A stretch of DNA of 64,000 nucleotides. Origin: Leptospira noguchii serovar Panama str. CZ214 (GTDB lineage: Bacteria; Spirochaetota; Leptospiria; Leptospirales; Leptospiraceae). Positions 1 to 18,350 of the stretch are shown in pieces. Where the stretch lies: assembly GCF_000306255.2 (NCBI RefSeq), contig NZ_AKWY02000016.1:42300-106299 (forward strand), read 5' to 3'. The first letter of the stretch is position 1. Each line of letters starts with the position of its first letter. The position numbers and the translations under genes are program-made. The notes beneath the pieces were generated by a model that searched no databases, was not told the DNA's origin, and saw nothing but the letters and a program-made list of their open reading frames with translations.

Positions 1-701
<701 letters not shown>

Positions 702-714
702 GGAGATAATTTAC

Positions 715-1077
715 ATGAAACGAATTCTAATCGTAGATGATTCGGCGGTTTTTAGAAAAATTCTCAGCCTACACCTAAGCAATTCGAGCTTTGACATTTT
801 AGAAGCAGTGGATGGGCAGGACGGTTTGGATAAATTACAAAATGACAAAGTAGATCTTATCGTAAGCGACATGAATATGCCTAACATGGACGGGATCACA
901 TTCGTAAAAGAAATTAAAAAAGATCCTAAGAATAAATTTACTCCGATTATCATGCTTACCACTGAATCTCAATCGGAAGTTAAAAACGAAGGAATCGAGG
1001 CGGGAGCCAGAGCCTGGCTTACCAAACCGTTTTCTCCCGAAGAACTGGTTCAGACGATCCATAAATTATTGCCTTGA
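715..1077 (+). CDS. cheY: CheY-like single-domain response regulator
   Basis: This 120-residue protein is a stand-alone receiver domain. The acidic pair is Asp8-Asp9, the phospho-acceptor is Asp52 (in SDMNMPNMDG), a Thr-Thr pair follows beta-4, and the conserved Lys lies in LTKPF near residue 103. There is no output domain. A good ribosome site (AAGGAG) precedes the ATG. Its position ahead of cheA, cheW, cheD and cheB indicates it is the phosphoryl acceptor of this chemotaxis pathway, which in spirochetes would act on the switch of the periplasmic flagella. Whether this copy is the main motor regulator cannot be read from sequence, since leptospires carry several CheY-like genes. Confidence 0.9.
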   Translation: MKRILIVDDSAVFRKILSLHLSNSSFDILEAVDGQDGLDKLQNDKVDLIVSDMNMPNMDGITFVKEIKKDPKNKFTPIIMLTTESQSEVKNEGIEAGARAWLTKPFSPEELVQTIHKLLP

Positions 1078-1085
1078 GTTATTAT

Positions 1086-1430
1086 ATGCTATTTTCTTTA
1101 TATACAGATTTTCAAGAGTCCGATATTCAGGTACTAAAAGTTAGAATAGAAGGCGAACTTACAATCTACCAAGCGGCCGAATTTAAAGAAAAAATAGATC
1201 TTATCCTTAAAAATTCAGCCGTAACTTTAGAAATCGATCTTTTCAAAATCCAAAAGATCGATACTTCCTGTCTGCAAATCCTTCTCTCTTTTAAAAAAGT
1301 AGCTTTGGCAAAATATCCACAAGTTCGATTTGTCAATTTCAATAATAACGTCCTCAGTTTGATCGATCTCTACGGTCTCTCCGATTTTTTTAAAGATACG
1401 ATTGTAGAATTTCCAGTTCAAAAAGGTTAA
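1086..1430 (+). CDS. STAS-domain protein (anti-sigma factor antagonist-like) in chemotaxis operon
   Basis: This small single-domain protein has the STAS pattern: alternating beta strands and helices with a QKIDTSCLQ motif that places a candidate phospho-acceptor Ser where SpoIIAA-type antagonists carry it. An alternative TTG start at 1074 would overlap the cheY stop (TTGA); I prefer the ATG at 1086, although neither has a convincing ribosome site. It lies 10 bases ahead of cheA. STAS proteins act as switch partners for GHKL kinases, so the ATPase protein at the start of the window is a plausible partner. That pairing is inference from position. Confidence 0.75.
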   Translation: MLFSLYTDFQESDIQVLKVRIEGELTIYQAAEFKEKIDLILKNSAVTLEIDLFKIQKIDTSCLQILLSFKKVALAKYPQVRFVNFNNNVLSLIDLYGLSDFFKDTIVEFPVQKG

Positions 1431-1440
1431 ATATTAAATT

Positions 1441-3573
1441 ATGGATCTTTCAGAAATTAGAGACACGTTTATATCTGAGTCAGAAGAACTACTTTCTTCG
1501 ATGGAATCTAATCTTTTAATCTTGGAAAAAGATTCTAAAAACAATGAAGAGATTCATTCCGTATTTCGTACAATCCATACAATCAAAGGAACTTCGGGAA
1601 TGTTCGGTTACGAACCGATCGAAAAGTTTACCCACGACGTAGAAACTCTTTTAGATAGGATTCGCTCCGGTAAACAAATCCTTACAAAGGAAGGAATCGA
1701 ATTTTTATTTTTAGCCTGCGATCACATCCGACGTCTCGTAAGAGAAGTAGGAGATACTTTGATCTTGGACGTCCAGACTTCTAAAAATCAGATAAATCTA
1801 CTTTCTCTTGCTAAAAAACTGATTTTAGAAAATTCTTCAAATTCTCAAAAGGACGAAGTTTTACAAAACCAATCCGTTTCTACAGAACATTTTAATTCTA
1901 GTTCCACTTTTTGGCAAATTACATTAATTCCTAATATTCATCTTTTTGAATCCGGACTGGATCCTTCTACGTTTATCAAATATCTATCTCAATCCGGAAA
2001 AGTGAAACATATTTTTGTTTATCCGGAATCGATTCCGAATTGGCCTGAATTCAATCCGGAACATTCTCATCTGGGTTTTGAAATTTCGTATGAATCCCCT
2101 TCCAACGGCGAAGAGATTCATTCTACATTCCAATTTTTAAAAGAAGGAAGTTATCTTAAAATTCTTTCTCCAGGATGTAGTTTGAATTTTTTTATAGAAA
2201 ACTGCAACGATTTTCCTCTCGGAAAAAAAGCGTATTTAAAAGCTCTCGAAATTCAACAAGTACTCACAGCGGAAGAAATTCAAAAATTATCATATACTTC
2301 TGAAAACTTAAATATTCCACTTACTACCCAAACGGAACAAACTTTTACTTCTATTGAAAATCAAAAAGAATCTGATTTTATCAGGATACAAACAAAAACA
2401 CTAAGAGTAGATTCTTCCAAAATAGACACGTTAATCTCTCTTGTTGGTGAATTGATTACCCAAGAAGCAAATCTCAGTCGAAAAATATCAGATTCGGAAA
2501 ACTTACAATTGATCGAAAGTTCAGAATCTCTTTACAGACTCGTGACAGAAATTCGCGAGTTTGCTCTCAGCCTTAGAATGATTCCTATCTCGGACTTGTT
2601 TGAGAAGTATAAACGTGTGGTAAGAGATCTTTCTAAAGAACTGAATAAACAAGTAGAATTAGAAATCATTGGAGGCGAAACAGAATTGGATCGTTCTGTG
2701 ATCGAAAAGATCTCGGACCCTATCGTTCATATTCTAAGAAATGCTTTAGATCACGGTATAGAAACGTCGGAAGAAAGAATTAGAAAAGGAAAACCAGCTA
2801 CCGGACAATTAAAGATACAAGCAAGTCATGGTACTGGTAGCATCCTGATCGAAATCAATGACGACGGAAAAGGTCTAGACTGCGATAAAATTTTAGAAAA
2901 AGCGATCTCAAAGGGATTGATCACACGAGATCAAAACTTATCGGAATCCGAGATTTATTCTCTGATCTTTCAGCCCGGTTTTTCCACAGCGGAAGAAGTC
3001 ACTAACCTTTCTGGAAGAGGTGTTGGAATGGACGTCGTTTTGAGAAACATCGAATCTCTCCGCGGAACCGTTCAAATTCAAACTCTAAAAGATCAAGGAA
3101 GTTCGTTTCAAATTCGTTTACCTCTGACTCTCGCAATCATTGACGGGTTTTTAGTAAAGGCTTCCAATCTTTATTTTATTGTACCGATGCAGATGGTTCG
3201 TGAAACCGTAGAATCTAAGGTTATCTTAAACGGTTCGTCTTCTGGCACCATGAACCTTCGTGGAGAACTACTTCCGGTGCTTCATCTTTCCGAATTTCTT
3301 TGTTTGGAATATAGTTCTTTCGGAAAAGAGAATATTCTAATTTTAGAATATGAAGACAAATCTTTCGGAATTATAGTCAACGACCTTCACGGAGAAGTTC
3401 AATCCGTAATTCGCCCTATGGCGGAAATTTTCAAAAATATCAAATGTTTCAGCGGCACTTCAATTTTAGGAAGTGGAGAAATCGCTTTTATACTAGACGT
3501 GCCCGGTTTATATAATTCTATCCGGGACCAAGAACAAAACAAAAACAAGGATTTGACGACTAAAACGGGTTAA
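1441..3573 (+). CDS. cheA: Chemotaxis histidine kinase CheA
   Basis: This 710-residue protein has the CheA domain order. The N-terminal HPt domain carries the phosphorylated His46 in HTIKGTSG. A variable linker of about 200 residues follows, without a clear CheY-binding P2 domain. The dimerisation helices start near residue 315 (LISLVGELIT). The ATP-binding domain shows an N-box (ILRNALDHGIE), DDGKGLD and a GRGVGMDVV lid, and the CheW-like P5 domain is at the C-terminus. It autophosphorylates on ATP and passes phosphate to CheY and CheB, under control of the receptor and CheW encoded next to it. All key motifs are present, so it should be active. Confidence 0.96.
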   Translation: MDLSEIRDTFISESEELLSSMESNLLILEKDSKNNEEIHSVFRTIHTIKGTSGMFGYEPIEKFTHDVETLLDRIRSGKQILTKEGIEFLFLACDHIRRLVREVGDTLILDVQTSKNQINLLSLAKKLILENSSNSQKDEVLQNQSVSTEHFNSSSTFWQITLIPNIHLFESGLDPSTFIKYLSQSGKVKHIFVYPESIPNWPEFNPEHSHLGFEISYESPSNGEEIHSTFQFLKEGSYLKILSPGCSLNFFIENCNDFPLGKKAYLKALEIQQVLTAEEIQKLSYTSENLNIPLTTQTEQTFTSIENQKESDFIRIQTKTLRVDSSKIDTLISLVGELITQEANLSRKISDSENLQLIESSESLYRLVTEIREFALSLRMIPISDLFEKYKRVVRDLSKELNKQVELEIIGGETELDRSVIEKISDPIVHILRNALDHGIETSEERIRKGKPATGQLKIQASHGTGSILIEINDDGKGLDCDKILEKAISKGLITRDQNLSESEIYSLIFQPGFSTAEEVTNLSGRGVGMDVVLRNIESLRGTVQIQTLKDQGSSFQIRLPLTLAIIDGFLVKASNLYFIVPMQMVRETVESKVILNGSSSGTMNLRGELLPVLHLSEFLCLEYSSFGKENILILEYEDKSFGIIVNDLHGEVQSVIRPMAEIFKNIKCFSGTSILGSGEIAFILDVPGLYNSIRDQEQNKNKDLTTKTG

Positions 3574-3617
3574 AATTTTAGGAATTATTTTAGAGATTTT
3601 GAATATGGAGTAATCAG

Positions 3618-6536
3618 ATGTTTAGAAAAAACTTAGGTATTTGGATCGGGTTAGTTATCACCATAAATGGATTTGTGTTTTTATCCTTTCAAAACCTTCG
3701 AAGTTTCAATCCTTCAACGGAAACAAACTTCGGAGAACAATTACAATCCGTTCAACTTTCCAGTGAATCTTTTTTAAAAACGGAAGAATCCATTTCTGAA
3801 TTTTCACTCTATTTATCCCTCGGCAAAGAAAAAGAAACCTTAGTTTCGAGTTTAGAAGAGATTGAAAAAAATCTAAAAAATTTACGTTCTTTTTTTTCAG
3901 AGTCCGATCGTAAAAAAAACCCAATGATCGTAAAATTAGATAAAAAGATAGGTATTCTTTTTTCTTCAAGCGAAGAATTAAAAGAAAAAATCTCCCGTTC
4001 TAAGGATCTCAAAAAAGATACATCTTTATTTTTAAAGTCCGATTTTTTTACAGACCTTTCCTCATTTAGACATACAAGATCGGAAGTCGTAAAAGAACTT
4101 TTAAATTCCACAGAAGCCGCATCATCAATTACCACTCCGTCTGCTAATCAATTTTTAATTACAATTTTAGAATATTCTGGAATATCGATTCTTCTCATTT
4201 CTTTTTTATGGTGGTCCAATAACTCCAGACAAAAAACCATTCTCAACTTAGAAATGGAATTTTTAAGAATGAGAACCGCTGTGGATAACGTGACTACGAA
4301 TATTATAATGGCGGATAAAAATTTAAATATAGTCTACATGAACAAAGCTATCCGAGCTATGTTTCACAAGGCTGAAACGGATATAAAAAAACAACTCTCC
4401 AATTTCAATTTATCTAATTTGATGGGAACCAACATTGATTCGTTCCATAAAAATCCGGCTCATCAAAGAGGTCTTTTAGATAAACTTTCGGATACATTCC
4501 GCTCCTCAATTACTATCGGAGGTAGAGAATTTGATCTGATTGCAAATCCAATCGTAGACGTCAATGGAAACAAACTCGGAACCGTAGTAGAATGGAACGA
4601 CGTTACAGAACAGAATAAAATCCAAAAACAAAGAAAGATAGAAAATGAAGAGCTAACACGCGTTAAAGTAGCTTTAGACAACGTGACCACGAATATCATG
4701 ATGGCGGATCGAAATTTAAATATAGTCTACATGAACAAGGCTATCCGAGCTATGTTTCATTCCGCAGAAAATGATATTAAAAAACAGTTTAATAACTTTG
4801 ATCCATCTAATTTGATCGGAATCAATATTGACACGTTTCACAAAAACCCGGCCTATCAACGCGGACTTCTAGACAAACTAACGGATACGTTTCGTTCTTC
4901 CATTAATATAGGAGGTAGAACTTTTAATTTAATTGCAAATCCTATCATAGACGATTCTGGAGATCGTTTGGGCTCCGTTGTAGAATGGAGCGACGTTACC
5001 GAACAAAATAAAATCACAGAACAAAGAAAAATAGAAAATGAGGAACTGATTCGAGTAAAAGTGGCTTTGGACAATACTTCGACGAACATCATGATAGCTG
5101 ATAACGAATTCAATATTCGTTATATGAATCAGGCGGTCGTTCGTATGTTCGAAACAGGTAAAGAGGATATTAAAAAACAATTCGCCCATTTTGATCTCAA
5201 GAGTTTGGTAGGATCAAACATTGACCAATTCCATAAAAACCCGGCGCATCAAAGAGGAGTATTGAGCAGTTTCACCGGAGTTCATAAAGCTACGATTAAA
5301 ATTGGCGGAAGAACCTTTGACCTTATCGCCAATCCGATTTTAGATACAAACGGCAAACGACTCGGGTCAGTCGTTGAATGGTCGGACGTTACAAACGAGC
5401 TCGCGGTTCAAGAAGAAGTGGAAGGAATTGTAAGCGCAGCCGCAAAGGGAAACTTTACAACTCGGATTTCTCTGGATTCTAAAACCGGCTTTTTTCTAAA
5501 TTTGAGTCGGTCTCTAAATCAATTGTTGGAAGTAAGTAATCGAGGTTTGAATGAAGTGGTGGAAGCCTTAGAAAGAATTTCTTCTGGAGACCTGACTCAG
5601 AAAATTACGAACGAATATCATGGCACTTTCGGAAAGTTAAAAGAATATTCTAATATTACGATGGACAAATTAAGCGAAATCATCGGGGATATTATCATTC
5701 GTTCTTCTAGTTTAGTCACTTCTGCAAGCGAAGTTTCTTCCACTGCCAATTCCTTAAGTCAAGGCGCTTCAGAACAAGCAGCAAGCGTAGAAGAAACCAC
5801 TTCTTCTTTAGAAGAAATGACTGCGTCCATCGATCAGAACGCTCAGAATTCTCGCCAAACAGAACAGATCTCTTCTAAATCTTCTCAAGACGCAGAAGAA
5901 GGTGGTGCATCTGTGATCGAAACCGTTAAGGCGATGAAACAGATCGCGGAAAAAATCAGCATCATCGAAGACATAGCGTACCAAACCAACTTACTCGCGT
6001 TAAACGCCGCAATAGAAGCGGCAAGAGCCGGAGATCACGGAAAAGGTTTTGCTGTAGTAGCTTCTGAAGTTCGTAAACTCGCAGAAAGAAGCCAAAAATC
6101 CGCAAATGAAATTAGCAGTTTAGCGGGAAACAGCGTGGCCATAGCGGAAAGAGCCGGAGATTTAATTTCTCAGATTGTTCCTTCTATCCGTAAAACAGCG
6201 GATCTGGTTCAAGAAATCACGGCTGCAAGTGACGAACAGTCTTCAGGTGTTTCCGAAATTAACAAGGCTATGGGACAACTAGATCAGGTTTCTCAACAAA
6301 ACGCATCCGCATCCGAAGAATTAGCTGCAATTTCGGAAGAGATGAACGCGCAAGCAGAACAACTTAAAGAGTCAGTTCTATTTTTTAAAATCTCAGACAG
6401 TGATAAACGATTAACCAACGGCGGATTACTTCATCGAGATTTTTCGGGGACGGGTATCATCAAAGCAACTCCAACAACTAGAAAAGATCTTCCCAAGGGA
6501 ATATCTCCCATTACCGAAAAATTTGAAAGGTATTAA
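3618..6536 (+). CDS. Methyl-accepting chemotaxis protein with three PAS-like repeats
   Basis: This is a 972-residue receptor. It has a membrane segment at about residues 8-24, a periplasmic region to about 175, and a second membrane segment near 178-197. Three cytoplasmic PAS-like units follow, recurring with an exact period of 131 residues (equivalent Ala at 221, 352 and 483). Next come a HAMP-like stretch and a canonical signalling hairpin whose tip includes [15 protein letters not shown] and [16 protein letters not shown]. Glu/Gln-rich helices offer methylation sites. Tandem PAS units between the membrane and the signalling domain suggest intracellular sensing such as redox or a cofactor, but no ligand can be assigned. 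It lies between cheA and cheW. Confidence 0.93.
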   Translation: MFRKNLGIWIGLVITINGFVFLSFQNLRSFNPSTETNFGEQLQSVQLSSESFLKTEESISEFSLYLSLGKEKETLVSSLEEIEKNLKNLRSFFSESDRKKNPMIVKLDKKIGILFSSSEELKEKISRSKDLKKDTSLFLKSDFFTDLSSFRHTRSEVVKELLNSTEAASSITTPSANQFLITILEYSGISILLISFLWWSNNSRQKTILNLEMEFLRMRTAVDNVTTNIIMADKNLNIVYMNKAIRAMFHKAETDIKKQLSNFNLSNLMGTNIDSFHKNPAHQRGLLDKLSDTFRSSITIGGREFDLIANPIVDVNGNKLGTVVEWNDVTEQNKIQKQRKIENEELTRVKVALDNVTTNIMMADRNLNIVYMNKAIRAMFHSAENDIKKQFNNFDPSNLIGINIDTFHKNPAYQRGLLDKLTDTFRSSINIGGRTFNLIANPIIDDSGDRLGSVVEWSDVTEQNKITEQRKIENEELIRVKVALDNTSTNIMIADNEFNIRYMNQAVVRMFETGKEDIKKQFAHFDLKSLVGSNIDQFHKNPAHQRGVLSSFTGVHKATIKIGGRTFDLIANPILDTNGKRLGSVVEWSDVTNELAVQEEVEGIVSAAAKGNFTTRISLDSKTGFFLNLSRSLNQLLEVSNRGLNEVVEALERISSGDLTQKITNEYHGTFGKLKEYSNITMDKLSEIIGDIIIRSSSLVTSASEVSSTANSLSQGASEQAASVEETTSSLEEMTASIDQNAQNSRQTEQISSKSSQDAEEGGASVIETVKAMKQIAEKISIIEDIAYQTNLLALNAAIEAARAGDHGKGFAVVASEVRKLAERSQKSANEISSLAGNSVAIAERAGDLISQIVPSIRKTADLVQEITAASDEQSSGVSEINKAMGQLDQVSQQNASASEELAAISEEMNAQAEQLKESVLFFKISDSDKRLTNGGLLHRDFSGTGIIKATPTTRKDLPKGISPITEKFERY

Positions 6537-6548
6537 TAGGGTTTAAAG

Positions 6549-7064
6549 ATGAGTGTTCTAGAAGACAATCAGTTTCTTACGTTTTATCTTGGAGAAGAAT
6601 ATTATGGAATTGGAATATTAAATATTAAAGAAATTATCGAATATTCTGGTTTGACAAACGTTCCTCTAATGCCGGAGTTCATTCCGGGAGTGATCAACCT
6701 TCGAGGAAATGTAGTTCCGGTCATAGATTTGAAACATAAATTTTTTAAAAATAAAATCAAACCGGACCGTAAAACCTGCGTGATCATAGTAGAATTACAT
6801 TCTCAAAAAGAAGGGGACCGAAAGGAAAAAACCGACTTGGGTATTCTTGTCGAATCTGTGGACGAAGTAGTTTCCATTCCGAACGGCGACATAGAATCTC
6901 CTCCCACTTTTGGTTCTAAAATTAAAGTAGATTTTATTTTAGGAATGGCGAGACAAGAAAACAGTTTTATCATCATTCTGAATACTGAAAAAATTCTAAA
7001 TCTGGAAGAACTAACCTCATTAGAAGAAAATCAGCCAGCTGAAATCGTTTTGGAAACTACATGA
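6549..7064 (+). CDS. cheW: Chemotaxis coupling protein CheW
   Basis: This 171-residue protein is a single CheW domain of about normal length. The N-terminal strands (FLTFYLGEEYYGIGI) lead to the diagnostic PGVINLRGNVVPVIDL segment, and the C-terminal half has the LVESVDEVVSI pattern. It couples the receptor to CheA at the membrane-associated array. The start is 12 bases after the receptor stop. Its last codons overlap the cheD start (ATGA at 7061), so translation of the two is probably coupled. It appears unaltered. Confidence 0.95.
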   Translation: MSVLEDNQFLTFYLGEEYYGIGILNIKEIIEYSGLTNVPLMPEFIPGVINLRGNVVPVIDLKHKFFKNKIKPDRKTCVIIVELHSQKEGDRKEKTDLGILVESVDEVVSIPNGDIESPPTFGSKIKVDFILGMARQENSFIIILNTEKILNLEELTSLEENQPAEIVLETT

Positions 7065-7561
7065 TATTAGAACCAGATTCGGTTAAAGATTTATTTTTAC
7101 AACCTGGCGGTTTTTATTGGGGGGAAGGAAATATCAGAATTAGAACTCTGCTAGGCTCCTGTATTTCGATCTGTTTTTGGCATCCATCTCTTCTCTCAGG
7201 GGGAATGGCACACGTTATGCTACCATTTAGGCCTTCTTCGATTCATTCTGATGATAGCCTAAACGCGAAATATGTAGAAGACGCATTTCAACTATTCTTT
7301 GAAAAGATAGTAGGATCGAAAAAGCAATATCAAATTAAATTATTTGGGGGAGCGTCTATGTTTTCTACGGAAGAAGAACAACTTCTAGAACTCAAATCAG
7401 TTCGAGATATAGGAATGAAAAACATACTTTCCGTCAAAGAACATTTAAACAAAAACCAACTCCCAATTACTTCTGAAGATTTAGGAGGTTTTTCCCATCG
7501 AAGAATTTTTTTTTCACTTTGGGACGGTGAAATTTATGTAGAAAGGCCAGAACATACATGA
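7061..7561 (+). CDS. cheD: Chemoreceptor glutamine deamidase CheD
   Basis: This 166-residue protein matches CheD. The catalytic pair is Cys34 (TLLGSCISIC) and His51 (GGMAHVML), with the 17-residue spacing I recall for the thermophilic enzyme, and a Thr just before the Cys. A KLFGGASMF motif near the middle is also typical. CheD deamidates receptor glutamines and can bind CheC-type phosphatases; no cheC is visible in the window. It overlaps cheW at its 5' end and cheB at its 3' end by ATGA junctions, giving a coupled cheW-cheD-cheB block that covers adaptor, deamidase and methylesterase for the adjacent receptor. Confidence 0.93.
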   Translation: MILEPDSVKDLFLQPGGFYWGEGNIRIRTLLGSCISICFWHPSLLSGGMAHVMLPFRPSSIHSDDSLNAKYVEDAFQLFFEKIVGSKKQYQIKLFGGASMFSTEEEQLLELKSVRDIGMKNILSVKEHLNKNQLPITSEDLGGFSHRRIFFSLWDGEIYVERPEHT

Positions 7562-8601
7562 TTCAAGTTTTTATCGTAGATGACTCTGCTGTGGTTCGTC
7601 AGGTTCTTACTCAAATCCTGAACAAAGATCCCGAAATCGAAATTATAGGTTTTGCTTCTGATCCCATTTTTGCTTCCGAAAAACTTTCCTCGGTTTGGCC
7701 AGACGTATTTATACTCGATATAGAAATGCCTCGTATGGATGGCATTTCTTTTTTAAAACAGATCATGTCAGAAAAACCAACTCCTGTCATCATCTGTTCT
7801 TCGTTAGCTGAAAAAGAATCTGAAACAGCGGTTCTCGCTATGAAACTAGGTGCAGTAGATGTTATAGAAAAACCCAAAGTGGGTTTAAAAAATTTTTTGG
7901 AAGAATCAGAAATTCTTTTTATAGATTCTGTAAGAGCCGCATCAAACGCTCGAATCAAAATTCATTCTTTTCAAAATGGTGATTCTAATTTTTTCGAAAA
8001 TCATAAACAGTCCAAAACAGATTTCTCTAAAATTGACACGACCGACAAACTCATCGCAATCGGCACTTCCACGGGAGGAACCCAGGCTTTAGAATTTATT
8101 CTTACACAATTAAACGTCCATTGTCCCGGAATTGTAATTGTACAACACATGCCTGAAAAATTTACAGAAGCATTTGCCAATCGACTCAATCAAATTTGTA
8201 AAATTCAAGTAAAAGAAGCAAAAGACGGTGACCGTGTTCAGCTGGGTTCTGCATATATCGCTCCGGGAAATAAACACATGGAAATTTACCTAAGTGGAGC
8301 TCAATTTCATATTCGAGTGTTAGACGGTCCTCTGGTAAACAGACATAGACCTTCCGTAGATACTCTTTTTCATTCTGTTGCAAAGATAGCAGGTAAAAAT
8401 GCAAAAGGAATTATCATGACCGGAATGGGAAACGATGGAGCTAGCGGGCTTTTAAAAATGAAACAGTCTGGAGCATATACAATCGCTCAAGACGAAACAA
8501 GTTGTGTGGTTTTTGGAATGCCTAAAGAAGCAATTTTAAAAGGTGCGGTTGATTCTATTTTACCTTTATCTAAAATTGCAAAAGAAGTTCAGTATTTTTA
8601 A
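7558..8601 (+). CDS. cheB: Chemotaxis response regulator and methylesterase CheB
   Basis: This 347-residue CheB has an N-terminal receiver (phospho-acceptor Asp54 in LDIEMPRMDG) joined by a linker to a C-terminal methylesterase domain. The catalytic triad is visible as Ser171 (GTSTGG), His197 (QHMPEKFTEAF) and Asp293 (GMGNDGASG). It removes methyl groups from receptor glutamates, and deamidates glutamines, when phosphorylated by CheA. It is the last gene of the operon. No cheR is present here; the methyltransferase gene in this window lies in the separate cluster ending at 44537, next to a CheB that lacks a receiver. Confidence 0.96.
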   Translation: MIQVFIVDDSAVVRQVLTQILNKDPEIEIIGFASDPIFASEKLSSVWPDVFILDIEMPRMDGISFLKQIMSEKPTPVIICSSLAEKESETAVLAMKLGAVDVIEKPKVGLKNFLEESEILFIDSVRAASNARIKIHSFQNGDSNFFENHKQSKTDFSKIDTTDKLIAIGTSTGGTQALEFILTQLNVHCPGIVIVQHMPEKFTEAFANRLNQICKIQVKEAKDGDRVQLGSAYIAPGNKHMEIYLSGAQFHIRVLDGPLVNRHRPSVDTLFHSVAKIAGKNAKGIIMTGMGNDGASGLLKMKQSGAYTIAQDETSCVVFGMPKEAILKGAVDSILPLSKIAKEVQYF

Positions 8602-8636
8602 AATTTCAAACCTTTTTCATTACATTTTGAAATTTT
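8600..8636. terminator. AT-rich hairpin after cheB, possible bidirectional terminator
   Basis: Perfect 11-base arms, AAAATTTCAAA and TTTGAAATTTT, are separated by 15 bases and start at the cheB stop codon. The next gene is convergent. The stem has one GC pair only, so it may be weak. The rest of the spacer to 8887 is AT-rich with no other feature I recognise. Confidence 0.35.
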
Positions 8637-8887
8637 CATAGTTTGTCTGACAAGAAGTTATCAGCTTCAATACCACAACTATATTAGAATATAATTAATT
8701 TCTAATAAATATTTCGATAACATCAAGCTCAACAATAGGCTTATTTCATTTAACTTACTTTCACTTAAAATTAGCTAAATTTGCACTAATTTTCTCTACG
8801 AAACCATATCTAATATCGCTTATATGAATTCGATATTTTCCAAGAACGAGCCCAAAAGGCACGTTCTTTCCTATCGAAATCAAAAAT

Positions 8888-11635
<2,748 letters not shown>

Positions 11636-11640
11636 GTTAA

Positions 11641-13311
<1,671 letters not shown>

Positions 13312-13385
13312 GAATAAAATAAATCCAGTTTTTAAAGAAAGGATTCTCGGGAAAGTTAAATTCGAGTCGGATGCGAGAAGAGAAA

Positions 13386-13698
13386 CTATTTTATAGCGGA
13401 TTCTAAAGTTTCAAAAATACTAAACATAGAATTCATATCTATGATTTCGAAGACCTTTCTTACAGCAGGTTTGATTCCAGCCAATCGGAACTCCACGTCT
13501 TTTTCTCTACAAATTCTAAGAGCGGCTACAATGATTCTGAGTCCTGCGAACGAAATGAATTCAACAGAAGAAAGATCTAAAACAATAACACGAGAACTTC
13601 CTGTCTTGATCTGTTCTATAAAAGCAGATTCTATCTTATGGGTATTGTGTACGTCTAAGTTTCCAATCAAGTGAATGATTTTGGAATGATTTTTAATT

Positions 13699-13715
<17 letters not shown>
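13386..13715 (-). CDS. STAS-domain anti-sigma factor antagonist
   Basis: This 109-residue protein is a SpoIIAA/RsbV-type STAS domain. The segment [20 protein letters not shown] carries the conserved Ser preceding a Gly, the position phosphorylated by cognate anti-sigma kinases. Its start overlaps the end of the upstream gene by 17 bases, and that gene encodes a SpoIIE-type phosphatase fused to a GHKL kinase-like domain. This is a textbook partner-switching arrangement: the kinase domain would phosphorylate the Ser and the phosphatase would reverse it. No sigma factor gene is next to it, so the output target is unknown. Confidence 0.88.
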
Positions 13716-16515
<2,800 letters not shown>

Positions 16516-16532
16516 AGCGAAAAAGTTTAATA

Positions 16533-16841
16533 TCAGCCGGTTTGAAACTTTAAAGATTCTTCCCTAAGTTTCTTATTTATATTTTCCAACTCTTTAATAC
16601 GAGACAGAGCACTCATCAATTCTTCGCGGGAAAGATTGGTAACTACGTTTGTAGCGTCAAAAGCTTCCTTAACGTCCTTAAGTTCTGTTCCGGAATATTG
16701 AATGATTCCTTCATACATACGAATGATTTCATCAGCATTCTCTAATTCCTGTTCGTTAAGTCTTAAAACTTTTTCATAACCTTTGATGATGTCGTTTTGG
16801 ATTTTTAGTTTTTTTTGTAAATCTTCGATCGACTCACTCAT
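16533..16841 (-). CDS. Small coiled-coil protein of unknown function
   Basis: This 102-residue protein is predicted to be almost entirely helical and coiled coil, with regular Leu/Ile spacing ([20 protein letters not shown]) and many charged residues; no catalytic motif or signal peptide is visible. It is the first gene of the partner-switching operon, 17 bases upstream of the phosphatase-kinase gene on the same strand. That suggests a scaffold or adaptor for the module, but the role is inference from position. The length and codon use look like a real gene. Confidence 0.75.
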   Translation of the reverse strand: MSESIEDLQKKLKIQNDIIKGYEKVLRLNEQELENADEIIRMYEGIIQYSGTELKDVKEAFDATNVVTNLSREELMSALSRIKELENINKKLREESLKFQTG

Positions 16842-16901
16842 CCTAAGACGCTCCTTGTATTTGTATTGACTTCGAAGAAATCGGTAAAAACCTGCTTCTC
16901 A

Positions 16902-16977
<76 letters not shown>

Positions 16978-17119
16978 AGTTCGACCTGCCGCCACTTGAG
17001 TTTTTAGCCTTTTGACTCAGTGTCAAACTATTTTACAACTGATTCTTAAGTCCCAAGATTGAACTTTGTTTTTTTATGCTCATTCATACTAAACCAAAAA
17101 TGTTCTATAAAGCTATTTT

Positions 17120-17791
17120 ATGTCCGAGGTAATCCAAATTCGTCGACGAAATATCGACAACAAGAATGTTCTAATACTCATACCGGATCTTGAATCTAAA
17201 AACAGGCAATTGTATGCGAAAAATTTTTATTCTCACTTTTCCGTACGAGAAATAGAACTTTCCACAAAATCGATACGTTTCGATTTTCCAAAAATGGAGG
17301 AATGGACGAATCAATTATCTCGTGAAATTTTAAATTCCAAACGAAAAGTAAAATTAATAGGAGAAGGTTTATGGGGAGGAATCGTATTTGAACTTCTGAA
17401 AAAATATCCTCAAATGGTAGAAACGGCTTGTATTCTCAATCCTCCTCTCGAAGGGAACTGGTTTCCTAAAAACGTAGAATGGGTTTTAGAACGATTCCCC
17501 TGGAATGTATTTTCGGAAGGAATTTATACTTTTTACCAAACTCTGGAGACTCAACTTCAATTCGGTTTAACAAATTCTAAACTTTTGCCAACGATCGTTT
17601 TTACCAAAACTTCGGAAAAAATCACAAAACAAATCCAAACTCTTCAAAGATTTCCAGTCTTTAGAATTGAATCTTCAAATTCAAAATCGATACAAGACCT
17701 TTTAGAAAATTTGATTTTGAAAATTCTTAAAGAAGTTTCAATTTCTTCTGTCCAAAAAAAGTCAAAATTTAAGATGGAACCTGGTTTTTAA
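17120..17791 (+). CDS. Alpha/beta-hydrolase-like protein lacking nucleophile serine
   Basis: This 223-residue protein has the outline of an alpha/beta-hydrolase: an early strand ([11 protein letters not shown]), a helix, then a turn with small residues ([17 protein letters not shown]) at the position of the nucleophile elbow. The usual GxSxG Ser is replaced by Gly (GEGLWG), and no obvious catalytic Asp/His pair follows, so it is probably not an active hydrolase of the classic type. It lies 3 bases ahead of the peptide deformylase gene and is almost certainly cotranscribed. Function unknown; a binding or structural role is possible. Confidence 0.65.
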   Translation: MSEVIQIRRRNIDNKNVLILIPDLESKNRQLYAKNFYSHFSVREIELSTKSIRFDFPKMEEWTNQLSREILNSKRKVKLIGEGLWGGIVFELLKKYPQMVETACILNPPLEGNWFPKNVEWVLERFPWNVFSEGIYTFYQTLETQLQFGLTNSKLLPTIVFTKTSEKITKQIQTLQRFPVFRIESSNSKSIQDLLENLILKILKEVSISSVQKKSKFKMEPGF

Positions 17792-17794
17792 AAA

Positions 17795-18331
17795 ATGTCA
17801 GTCAGAAAAATTTTAAGAATGGGAGATCCAATTCTCCGTAAAATTTCAGAACCGGTTACGGAAGACGAAATTCAAACCAAAGAATTCAAAAAGTTAATCC
17901 GAGATATGTTCGACACGATGCGTCACGCGGAAGGTGTAGGACTTGCGGCCCCTCAAATCGGAGTTTTGAAACAAATCGTAGTTGTAGGTTCCGAAGATAA
18001 CGAACGCTACCCTGGAACCCCAGACGTTCCAGAGAGAATCATTTTAAATCCAATAATTAGACCTCTTACAAAAGATACCTCCGGTTTTTGGGAAGGTTGT
18101 CTTTCTGTGCCAGGAATGCGCGGCTACGTAGAAAGGCCAAATAGGATTAGAATGCAATGGATGGACGAAAAAGGAAATCAATTTGACGAAACGATAGACG
18201 GTTATAAAGCAATCGTCTATCAACACGAATGCGATCATCTAGAAGGAATTTTATACGTAGATAGACTTAAAGATACAAAACGATTCGGTTTTAACGAAAC
18301 CTTAGACTCTTCTCACAACATCCTCGACTAA
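17795..18331 (+). CDS. def: Peptide deformylase
   Basis: This 178-residue metalloenzyme removes the formyl group from nascent protein N-termini. All three family motifs are present: GVGLAAPQ (residues 47-54), EGCLSVPG with metal ligand Cys102, and QHECDHLEG with ligands His144 and His148 and catalytic Glu145. Length matches the leptospiral enzyme whose structure is known. From memory it differs from the L. interrogans sequence at only a handful of positions, which supports a closely related pathogenic species. It starts 3 bases after the hydrolase-like gene and is followed 19 bases later by an RND pump gene. Confidence 0.97.
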   Translation: MSVRKILRMGDPILRKISEPVTEDEIQTKEFKKLIRDMFDTMRHAEGVGLAAPQIGVLKQIVVVGSEDNERYPGTPDVPERIILNPIIRPLTKDTSGFWEGCLSVPGMRGYVERPNRIRMQWMDEKGNQFDETIDGYKAIVYQHECDHLEGILYVDRLKDTKRFGFNETLDSSHNILD

Positions 18332-18350
18332 AATTAAAAAAACATAAAGT

